Source of the DNA: Panacagrimonas sp963975245
GTDB taxonomy: Bacteria; Pseudomonadota; Gammaproteobacteria; Nevskiales; Nevskiaceae
Direction: 5' to 3'
NCBI GenBank assembly: GCA_963975245.1
Contig: CAXBFJ010000013.1
Coordinates: 22,631-86,630, forward strand
DNA: 64,000 nucleotides
In this document: positions 16,363 to 23,250 of the stretch, one piece after another
How positions within the stretch are numbered: the first letter of the stretch is position 1
Layout: every line of letters begins with the position of its first letter
Notes under the pieces: generated by a model
What the model was told of the DNA's origin: nothing
The model's database searches: none
The model's input: the letters and a program-made list of their open reading frames with translations, nothing else
Position numbers and translations under genes: made by a program

Positions 16363-17508
16363 ATGTTGAGTCAGCGACCTGTTTACAACGAAGAACATGA
16401 GATGTTCCGCGATGCCGTCCGTGGCTTCGCCAAGTCTGAAATTGCGCCGCATTTTGATCGATGGGAAGAGGCCGGTGTCGTTGATCGCAGCTACTGGACA
16501 GCAGGGGGCGCAGCTGGACTCCTGTGCGCGAATATTCCGGAGGAGTATGGCGGTGCGGGAGGTTCGTTCAAACACAACTGCGTTGTTGTTGAGGAACTCG
16601 CCTACGCCGGCTTTGCAGGTCCGATGACGGATTTTTCCGTCCACAGTGATGTGTGTGCAGGCTACATGCTCAATGCAGCAACGAAGGAGCAGAAAGAGAA
16701 ATGGCTGCCACGCATGGTCAGCGGCGAAACGGTCTGTGCCATCGCAATGACCGAACCTGGAACGGGCAGCGATCTGCAAAGTGTGCGGACACGGGCCGTG
16801 CTGGAAGGAGATCAATATCGGATCAACGGCGCCAAGACCTTCATCAGTAATGGTCAGCATTGCGATCTGGTGATCGTGGTGGCACGCACCTCGGATGCGC
16901 CGGGTGCCAAGGGCATCAGCCTGATTCTGGTTGAGGCCGATCGACCCGGATTCCGACGCGGTCGCAATCTGCACAAACTCGGACATCTCTCTGCTGACAC
17001 GTCGGAGCTATTCTTTGACGACGTGATGGTTCCAGCAAGCAATCTCATGGGCGGCGAAGGCACCGGCTTTGCCACGCTGATGACGGAACTGCCGCAAGAG
17101 CGTCTGATCATTGCCTATCAGTCCATGGCGTCGGCCCAGCGCGCCTTCGACATCACCGTAGACTATGTGCGCAATCGAAAGGCCTTTGGCAAGACGGTCG
17201 GAGAATTCCAGAACACGCGATACAAGCTGGCCGATCTCAAGGCAGACCTCGCGGTGGGTTGGGCTTTTGCAGATCAGTGCCTGGAGAAACACGTCCTCGG
17301 CCAACTCTCCGCGCTGGATGCCTCCACTGCCAAGCTGTGGTGCACCGAAATGCACGGCCGCATGGTGGACGCCTGCGTACAATTTCACGGCGGCTACGGA
17401 TTCATGCGGGAATACGAAATTTGCCGGCTCTACGCCGATGCCCGCGTGCAGCGCATATACGGCGGGACCTCAGAGATCATGCGCGAGCTGATCTCGAGGA
17501 GTCTCTGA
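16363..17508 (+). CDS. Acyl-CoA dehydrogenase
   Basis: A 381-residue flavoprotein starting at ATG 16363 (GAAGGGAAT upstream); an open frame further upstream lies inside the previous gene. Hallmarks: 'CAIAMTEPGTGSDLQSV' (FAD/substrate loop), 'NGAKTFISNGQHCDLVIV', 'QERLIIAY' and the C-terminal 'YGGTSEIMRELI'. Where medium-chain enzymes have Glu in YEGT, this one has Gly, so the base is probably the Glu in QERL, as in long-chain and isovaleryl-type enzymes. It oxidises an acyl-CoA to its 2,3-enoyl form. It ends the CYP153 operon and closely resembles the enzyme at 62607. Confidence 0.9.
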   Translation: MLSQRPVYNEEHEMFRDAVRGFAKSEIAPHFDRWEEAGVVDRSYWTAGGAAGLLCANIPEEYGGAGGSFKHNCVVVEELAYAGFAGPMTDFSVHSDVCAGYMLNAATKEQKEKWLPRMVSGETVCAIAMTEPGTGSDLQSVRTRAVLEGDQYRINGAKTFISNGQHCDLVIVVARTSDAPGAKGISLILVEADRPGFRRGRNLHKLGHLSADTSELFFDDVMVPASNLMGGEGTGFATLMTELPQERLIIAYQSMASAQRAFDITVDYVRNRKAFGKTVGEFQNTRYKLADLKADLAVGWAFADQCLEKHVLGQLSALDASTAKLWCTEMHGRMVDACVQFHGGYGFMREYEICRLYADARVQRIYGGTSEIMRELISRSL

Positions 17509-17696
17509 CCGGCGTTCGGGGCAGCCGGAGCTGCACGCGCGGGCCAGACCTCCAGTGGCCGGCTAATTCCGCCTTCGCTCTGGTGGAGTGATATTCACCG
17601 GCGGGCATCGCCTTGCGATCTGATGTGAATCAAATTGATTCAGGCTAATCGCTGAACCTTCATTGCTAATGTCGTTCGGCCGAAGTGCCTTGCGCG

Positions 17697-17711
17697 AGCG
17701 GCGTGGCCGCT
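17697..17711 (+). terminator. Possible weak terminator of the CYP153 operon
   Basis: AGCGGC-GTG-GCCGCT followed by TTCCC forms a 6-bp stem with only two further T residues. It lies 189 bases after the acyl-CoA dehydrogenase stop. Termination here is plausible but not strong. Confidence 0.3.
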
Positions 17712-17816
17712 TTCCCAGATGCGCCTGCGGGTCGCCTATACGTCCTAGCAGAGCATATTGGAGCCCCGCGTGAAACGGGAAGGCATACGAAAAGCGCTAT
17801 ATTCGAATGGTCTGGC

Positions 17817-17836
17817 CCCCCATCAAATGATGGGGG
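17817..17836. promoter_or_regulatory. Inverted repeat, site 1 of recurring operator
   Basis: CCCCCATCA-AA-TGATGGGGG is a perfect inverted repeat with 9-bp arms. The core CCCATC-AAAT-GATGGG matches sites at 20858 and 21575. It lies 121 bases before the second MalT-like regulator's ATG, with a TATAGGAC box 36 bases downstream, so it may mediate autoregulation. Confidence 0.6.
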
Positions 17837-17957
17837 AGAGGCTCATAAACCTTCGTAGAATGCCAAAGCACTATAGGACGAATGCACCGTCTCAAAGGTT
17901 AGCGCGCAGCCCAGAGAATGCATAAAACGCGACCGGAATGCATCGATGGAGGGGTCA

Positions 17958-20729
17958 ATGAAATCAAACGTGCAGGTCCGCGACAATTACATCGCGACGA
18001 AGCTGATACCACCGCGTTGGGATGAACGCGGAGTGCCACGAAAGTTGGTTCTGGAGCAGCTGAAGGATCCCGATCACCGTCTGTCAGTCATTTCCATCGT
18101 GGCCGCGGCCGGTTCAGGCAAATCAACCCTCATGGCGGAATTGCACAGTGTTCTGAGCCAAAGGGACGCGGCGACTTGCTGGATCAGTATCGATGCTGAT
18201 GACAATAATCCGGCTACATTTGCTGCTTATTTCATCGCCGCTCTAAACGAGATTGAGCCTTTGGGTGAGGGGCAGGACTTTGCCATTCAGAAAGATTTTC
18301 CCATCCGGGCTTTTGATGAGCTGTTTGAAGAGCTCGTGGTGTATGTATCAAATATCAAGCACCATGCAGCGATCTTCATCGACGACTTTCAGCACATCAC
18401 CGATCCGCAGGTCGTCGCCTTTGTAGAGCGCTTGATTGCGCATCTCCCTGTTCGGGTCAAGGTCATTATTGCAAGCCGAACCAGGCTGCCCATGGAACTT
18501 GGCCGGGCTCGGGTTTCCGGTATCGTTGCTGAGATAGAGCAAGATGATCTCAACTTCAATGCTCTGGAAGCGAGAGACTTTCTTCGCCAGTCTCACAATC
18601 TGGAGCTGTCGACAGAGGATGTGGAATCGCTCTGGTCGACCACGGAAGGGTGGGCAGCTGGAATGCAGCTCGCGGCACTGGCACTGCGTCGCAATCAAGG
18701 CGGCGCAAGTGAATTGGTCCAGCAGTTCTCAGGACGCGACAAAGACCTGATGACTTATCTTGCTCAGAGCGTGCTCAACAGTCAGCCCGAAAGTGTCAGA
18801 TTATTCTTGCTGCGCACAGCACCGCTGCGTCGGATGTGTGCTGACCTTTGTGCAGTTACGTCGGGCCACCCCAATCCGAACGAGATGCTCGTGCATCTCG
18901 AACGTTGCAAATTGTTCATTATTCCACTCGATCGCACAGGGCAGTGGTACCGCTACCACCATCTCTTCGGCGACTTCCTAAAGAACCAACTGCGCCAGGC
19001 TGATCCGAAACTCTTTGAGAGTATCTGCGAACGTGCTGGCGCATGGTGCGAGGAACAAGGCCAGATAACAGAGGCCATACAGTACGCGCTGGACGCGCAT
19101 CAGTTTGACAAGGCAACTGATTTGATCGCAACTCGGGCACTGAATTTCTCGCAACAAGGGGAGCACTACACCGTGCTCGACTGGATGCGGCGATTGCCCG
19201 TTGAATACCATATGCGCAGACCAGAAATTGGCTTGAGTCACGCATGGGCTTGCGCATTTTCAAGAGACACGCCGCTGTCCATGGAGCTGTCCAATCAGGT
19301 CATTTCACGTCTGCGCTCGAAGAAGCGATCCAGTGAATGGAGTCTCACTGAGGCGGAACGAGAGCGTCTGCAGTTCTTTGCAGAGGCCGTACAGGCGGTT
19401 GCAAAGACAGGGTCCGACGAGCTCAATGTAGGTAGTGCCCATGCAGAGCAACTGAGAAAGCACTGCCCCGAAGAGGAACCTTTTGTCATTGCTTCGGCAT
19501 GCAACTGCATCAGTTACAACCATCTTGCCCGGCGAGACTTCGCAAGCGCGACTCGAGTCTCCGCCGATGGCTACCTCTATGGTCAGAGGGCAGCCTCGAC
19601 CTATGCCATGGTTTGGGCAGACATTATTCATGGCATGGCAGATATTGAGCTTGGAAAGCTCAAGACTGCCCAGGAACACGCGCATCGATCCAAGCTGACT
19701 GCCGGTGGCACATCCACGATGAAGAGTTGCTCGGGCGCAATGGCGGCTTTGTTGCATGCTGAAATTACGACGCAGCGCTGTGACTTCCAGCAGACCCAGC
19801 GATACATGGAAACCGGAAGATCTTTCGCGGTCATCTTCGGAATGGTCGAGATTCTTCAGCTGGCCTATCGCAACGACGCCAGAGTGTGTGCGTGGACCAG
19901 CAATCTTCCGCAGGCTCGCTTGGTCCTGGAGCAAGGTCGCGCGATGGCGCTCAAGTCCAACTACCCGAGATTATTTCTCAGCCTAGCCATAGAAGAGGTC
20001 GCGCTTCTGATCATGGCCGGGCAGCTGGACGAAGCGACCGAAACCGCAAACGCCTTCAGTTTGTTTGAGGAGTCCGATTCCATCCACAACTTTGATGCGT
20101 CCAACGCGCTCAAGAATCAGCTCAAGCTCCTGCGGGCGCGTTTGGTACTCCTCGGCGGTGATGCCCCGCAGGCACTCCGGCTCCTTTCACAACTGCAATA
20201 CACACTTGGCACCGATGTGGACACCAACCTCCACCTGACACTACGCGCCGCCAAGGCTATGGCGCTGTGGCAGATGGATCGTCACGCAGAATCAGTGCGT
20301 GAACTTGACCGTGCCATGGCGTCGGCGGCCAGTGAAGGCTGCGCGTATCCGATCGTCAGTTGTGGCCGAGGCCTTCTCCCCATCCTCAAAGCGATTGAAG
20401 AGAAACGGGATGCGCCAATTCATCGTGATGGAGAAGCCATCGCGCGTCTGGGACGATTGATGGTTTCTGTTTTGTCAGGAAAGCAATCAGAGTCCATCGA
20501 AAGCGCTCCAGCCCAAGAACCTGCGCCGGTACAGAACGACGCGTTGACCATGCGCGAGATTGAATTGCTCCGCCTTGTGGAGTCAGGTCTTCGGAACAAG
20601 AAGGTCGCAGATATGTTGCTGATCTCCGAGTCCACGGTGAAGTGGCACCTGCACAATATCAATGAAAAACTAGGAGTCGCCAATCGCACAGCCGCTGCTG
20701 CGAAGGCGCGCGAGATGATGCTCCTCTGA
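17958..20729 (+). CDS. AlkS/MalT-like LuxR-family ATP-dependent regulator 2
   Basis: A 923-residue protein. I choose ATG 17958 because GGAGGGG (17948-17954) sits at ribosome-site distance; the ATG at 17946 lies partly inside that site. Layout: STAND NTPase with Walker A 'AAAGSGKST' (about 49-57), an 'IFIDDFQHI' Walker B-type stretch, helical TPR-like sensor, and LuxR HTH at the end ('LRNKKVADMLLISESTVKWHL'). Such proteins turn on transcription when a small molecule binds the sensor. Genes downstream are a ferredoxin, a di-iron protein and an envelope transport set, several preceded by the same inverted repeat as this gene, so it is the likely controller of the set. Confidence 0.88.
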   Translation: MKSNVQVRDNYIATKLIPPRWDERGVPRKLVLEQLKDPDHRLSVISIVAAAGSGKSTLMAELHSVLSQRDAATCWISIDADDNNPATFAAYFIAALNEIEPLGEGQDFAIQKDFPIRAFDELFEELVVYVSNIKHHAAIFIDDFQHITDPQVVAFVERLIAHLPVRVKVIIASRTRLPMELGRARVSGIVAEIEQDDLNFNALEARDFLRQSHNLELSTEDVESLWSTTEGWAAGMQLAALALRRNQGGASELVQQFSGRDKDLMTYLAQSVLNSQPESVRLFLLRTAPLRRMCADLCAVTSGHPNPNEMLVHLERCKLFIIPLDRTGQWYRYHHLFGDFLKNQLRQADPKLFESICERAGAWCEEQGQITEAIQYALDAHQFDKATDLIATRALNFSQQGEHYTVLDWMRRLPVEYHMRRPEIGLSHAWACAFSRDTPLSMELSNQVISRLRSKKRSSEWSLTEAERERLQFFAEAVQAVAKTGSDELNVGSAHAEQLRKHCPEEEPFVIASACNCISYNHLARRDFASATRVSADGYLYGQRAASTYAMVWADIIHGMADIELGKLKTAQEHAHRSKLTAGGTSTMKSCSGAMAALLHAEITTQRCDFQQTQRYMETGRSFAVIFGMVEILQLAYRNDARVCAWTSNLPQARLVLEQGRAMALKSNYPRLFLSLAIEEVALLIMAGQLDEATETANAFSLFEESDSIHNFDASNALKNQLKLLRARLVLLGGDAPQALRLLSQLQYTLGTDVDTNLHLTLRAAKAMALWQMDRHAESVRELDRAMASAASEGCAYPIVSCGRGLLPILKAIEEKRDAPIHRDGEAIARLGRLMVSVLSGKQSESIESAPAQEPAPVQNDALTMREIELLRLVESGLRNKKVADMLLISESTVKWHLHNINEKLGVANRTAAAAKAREMMLL

Positions 20730-20764
20730 CTGAACAGGTTCTCCTCGGTTTATTAAGAAACAGA

Positions 20765-20784
20765 TCGCAGATGCGGGATCTGCG
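20765..20784 (+). terminator. Small hairpin after second MalT-like regulator
   Basis: CGCAGAT-GCGGG-ATCTGCG (20766-20784) forms a 7-bp stem 36 bases past the regulator stop. No T-run follows, so it is at best a partial terminator. Confidence 0.25.
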
Positions 20785-20857
20785 TGTTCGAATAGAGCCT
20801 CATCATTTCTATGAGCAGATGGCATCCCACCAGTGGGCGGGGAGCGACTGCGACACT

Positions 20858-20875
20858 ACCCATCGTTTGGTGGGT
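20858..20875. promoter_or_regulatory. Inverted repeat, site 2 of recurring operator
   Basis: Reads ACCCATCGTTTGGTGGGT; on the minus strand it is ACCCACC-AAAC-GATGGGT, which matches site 3 at 17 of 18 positions. It lies 115 bases before the ferredoxin ATG. A second small repeat, CCCAC-CA-GTGGG (20826-20837), lies just upstream. Confidence 0.6.
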
Positions 20876-20990
20876 CACAAAGTATTTTTCCAATCTCAGA
20901 CTTCGCGCCTAACACTTCCTGAGCCAAGTTCGACAGGCGATATCCGCCACGCTAGGCCAAAACAAGCAAAGAAAGGAACCGGAGCTTCTG

Positions 20991-21344
20991 ATGAGCGATG
21001 CAACCGCTGCAGTGAAAGATGCGACTGAAGTCACCATGCGCTACGTTGATCGAGATGGTGCAGAGCGAGAAGTTACGGCAAATGTCGGAGAAAGCCTGAT
21101 GACGGTAGCAACTGGAAACAAGGTGCTTGGCATTGACGGGGATTGCGGTGGAAACTGCGCTTGCGGGACATGCCATGTGCTGATTGAGTCGCAGGTAGCG
21201 CTGACTCTCAATCCGCCAGATGCTGTGGAGCGCGAGCTCCTCGAATTCATCGGCAGCGACGCCAGCAAGGGTTACCGCCTAGGATGTCAGGTCACAGTTA
21301 CTCGTGCTCTGGCAGATGCAAAAATCACTGTCGCCACGACCTGA
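20991..21344 (+). CDS. [2Fe-2S] ferredoxin next to di-iron protein
   Basis: A 117-residue adrenodoxin-type ferredoxin with ligands Cys52, Cys58, Cys61 and Cys99 (CGGNCACGTCH ... LGCQV) and one extra cysteine (Cys56) inside the cluster loop. A GGAGC site precedes the ATG. It shares the CGG..ACGTCHV core with the CYP153 ferredoxin but is otherwise different, so it probably serves another oxygenase. The nearest candidate is the protein at 21649, which carries a di-iron motif. No reductase gene is near. Confidence 0.92.
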   Translation: MSDATAAVKDATEVTMRYVDRDGAEREVTANVGESLMTVATGNKVLGIDGDCGGNCACGTCHVLIESQVALTLNPPDAVERELLEFIGSDASKGYRLGCQVTVTRALADAKITVATT

Positions 21345-21648
21345 ACCGACAAGGCGCGGAGCGAGCAACCGCGGAAGTAGGGATCGCATTTCGCGCAACC
21401 CATTTCCAGTGGGGCAGTTCCACGCCTCTGAAATACCCAGTCATCGCCGGTTTCCGTTGAGTCAATGGAAGGGCGTTCCTGTGCCTTCTTCGACGCGGTA
21501 ACGATGATGAAAGAACTAAGCGAGGGCACGAAATGCAGTCCTTCCGTCATCTCTTTACATCTGTACCCGTACCGACCCATCAAACGATGGGTGCAACCCA
21601 AAGCACGCAAAACGAGACTTTCTCGATCCAGATATAAGGAGCGAGAAC
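21345..21648. other. Intergenic region between ferredoxin and di-iron protein genes
   Basis: A 304-base stretch without a supported gene. It contains the third and cleanest copy of the recurring inverted repeat (21575-21592) and an AAGGAG ribosome site just before the next ATG. The separate operator suggests the next gene has its own promoter instead of being only read through from the ferredoxin. Confidence 0.5.
21575..21592. promoter_or_regulatory. Inverted repeat, site 3 of recurring operator (reference copy)
   Basis: ACCCATC-AAAC-GATGGGT is a perfect 7-bp inverted repeat with a 4-base spacer, followed by GC. It ends 56 bases before the ATG of the di-iron protein. I use it as the reference for the set. 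Confidence 0.65.
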
Positions 21649-22554
21649 ATGAGCCAGATTCAAGGTCATCCTATGGATGATTTCCCTGTCCGACCGCTAA
21701 AGTTTGCAGTTGAGGGTATTGGAGAGCGAGATCCAATCTGGAGTCGAACGCACCCGCGCTTTGCGATGTTTCTTAATGCTTTCAGCGTCCATGTTCCGTA
21801 TTTCGAGCGGTACTTGATTCGGTCCATGACCAGAGCGAAGGCTCACATCAGCGACCCAACGCTGCTGAGAGATATCACGGGAATCGTTGGTCAGGAAGCG
21901 CACCACGCGAAAAACTTCGTTGAGTTCAATCGCGCGCTGGCCAGGCACTATCCAAAGATTGCCCAGCACGATGCCGATGCGAACCGCTACTTCTCTGAGC
22001 GCGCGAAGAATGACGACCTCAAGACAATGGTGGGCTTCACGGCAGGCTATGAAACTTTCACATTCCTCGGCGGTGCAATCATCCTGCAGAACTATAAGAA
22101 ATGGTTTGCAGACTCAGATCCCGTCATCAAGGCGATGTATGTCTGGCATCAGGTCGAAGAGATCGAGCATGGATCAGTAGCGTTTGAGGTCTACCAGCAT
22201 CTCTTTGGTCAGCATGAGTGGTATCGAAAGCGCATGGTGCTCGGAGCGCTATTGCACATTGCCAAAGAAGCGATCAAATCGTGCAGTCATATGTCATGGA
22301 TAGCGGGCAAGAAAAGAAGTCCTTTCAAATGGATCAAAGACATGAGCTTCTGCATCTACTTCTTGAGCTTGTTCGTCATCAATGCGCTTCCAGTTTTCCG
22401 GAAGGGATATCACCCTAAGCGGCATCCCATTGCCAATCGCGAACAAAATCCGATACAGATTGCCTGGCGGCGTTACGAGAAAGCAGGTGGAAATGTGCTC
22501 GAAATCGATCACCTAAAGATGGCCCAGATTCTTGAGGTGTCCACGCAGGAATGA
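21649..22554 (+). CDS. PF10118-like protein with di-iron carboxylate motif
   Basis: A 301-residue protein resembling PF10118/COG3687, annotated elsewhere as 'predicted metal-dependent hydrolase'. In the sequence I see Glu53, Glu83xxHis86 (QEAHH), Glu135, and Glu171xxHis174 (EEIEH), each within a predicted helix. E..ExxH..E..ExxH is the ligand set of ferritin-like di-iron oxygenases, so an oxygen-activating role seems at least as likely as hydrolysis. A hydrophobic stretch near residues 235-250 could anchor it to the membrane. AAGGAG precedes the ATG. A ferredoxin gene lies immediately upstream, which suits an oxygenase. The substrate is unknown; context points to a lipophilic one. Confidence 0.75.
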   Translation: MSQIQGHPMDDFPVRPLKFAVEGIGERDPIWSRTHPRFAMFLNAFSVHVPYFERYLIRSMTRAKAHISDPTLLRDITGIVGQEAHHAKNFVEFNRALARHYPKIAQHDADANRYFSERAKNDDLKTMVGFTAGYETFTFLGGAIILQNYKKWFADSDPVIKAMYVWHQVEEIEHGSVAFEVYQHLFGQHEWYRKRMVLGALLHIAKEAIKSCSHMSWIAGKKRSPFKWIKDMSFCIYFLSLFVINALPVFRKGYHPKRHPIANREQNPIQIAWRRYEKAGGNVLEIDHLKMAQILEVSTQE

Positions 22555-22853
22555 GAAAGCAAACTAGCCGCCATGACGCTAGATTTTTCTCCGGACCTGC
22601 GATCGGGGCGGCATAGAACCTGTACGGCCGTGCAAGAGTATTGGGTCGAACGGTGAATCCAAAGCGTGCTTGTACCGATGAGAACAAGCCTCTAGCTGAA
22701 GTAAAAATTCATAAAGCCTAGAGCGAGGAGGTGTCACCGGAGTACAAAGCCTTGCTCTTCCTCTGCGTGATAAGGCTCTGTTTATTCCTCTCGCCCAAAT
22801 ATTTTTTCTCATTGGGAAGCGGCGTAGAAAAAGTTCAGCAAGCAGGCCTTCCA

Positions 22854-22871
22854 ACTGTACAAACGATGGGT
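22854..22871. promoter_or_regulatory. Degenerate site 4 of recurring operator
   Basis: The right part AAACGATGGGT (22861-22871, then GC) is identical to site 3; the left arm matches at only three of seven positions, 14 of 18 overall. TATAGGAC follows 24 bases downstream, compared with 36 at site 1. Confidence 0.45.
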
Positions 22872-22989
22872 GCTTGGTCGGAACTCATCTAGAAATATAG
22901 GACAACGTCATTCTCCATCGGATCTGCAGCGAATCGCTCTCCGATGCAGATGAAACGACAGAAGGACTACGAAAGAGGAGGAGCTCTGC

Positions 22990-23121
22990 GTGGATCAACA
23001 AAAGTTCAAGGTGCTCGGAGCGAAGCTCTGGTCACAGTTGCTCAGAAGGTCGGTGGCGATGCGCTCAGGGTGTCGTTCCAATCCATCACGTGCCGATCCG
23101 GCGTGCCGGAATCTCAGTTGA
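22990..23121 (+). CDS. Possible small protein upstream of the transporter
   Basis: A GTG-initiated frame of 43 codons with GAGGAGGAG (22975-22983) six bases before the start, one of the strongest ribosome sites in the window. The product would be basic, with 'QQKFKVLGAKLWSQLLRRS' as a likely amphipathic helix. It could be a leader peptide or a small protein; it could also be chance. An alternative frame (22944-23135) overlaps it and has no such site. Confidence 0.3.
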   Translation: MDQQKFKVLGAKLWSQLLRRSVAMRSGCRSNPSRADPACRNLS

Positions 23122-23250
23122 GTACTGGCGACTAACCTGAGCTCCGCACACGAAACTCTCATTCATCTAAACCTCATAAGAATGCAGATCAGGACGTTGG
23201 TCAGGCTCTGCGCTTTAGGAAAAACATAGAAATTCCGCTGGTAGAAATAT

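Larger units (their letters stand above)
17509..17957. other. Intergenic region upstream of second MalT-like regulator
   Basis: This 449-base stretch has no gene I can support. It holds a small GC hairpin after the dehydrogenase (17697-17711), a 20-bp inverted repeat (17817-17836), and a TATAGGAC box at 17872-17879 which also recurs at 22896-22903. The regulator start codon lies at its end. Confidence 0.5.
22555..23250. other. Long intergenic region before the MMPL transporter
   Basis: A 696-base stretch, AT-richer than most of the window. It contains a degenerate copy of the recurring operator (22854-22871), a TATAGGAC box (22896-22903), and a possible 43-codon gene with a strong ribosome site (22990-23121). 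The remainder shows no coding signal I trust. It is likely the promoter and leader of the transport operon. Confidence 0.5.

Noticed and set aside
9898..17508. Ferredoxin reductase for CYP153
   Set aside because: I searched the operon and neighbours for an FAD/NAD reductase pattern and found only the GMC enzyme, so the reductase must be elsewhere.
22732..22893. GTG frame of about 53 codons after AGGAGG
   Set aside because: The GTG directly abuts the ribosome-site-like sequence, leaving no spacing, and the frame runs through the operator half-site.
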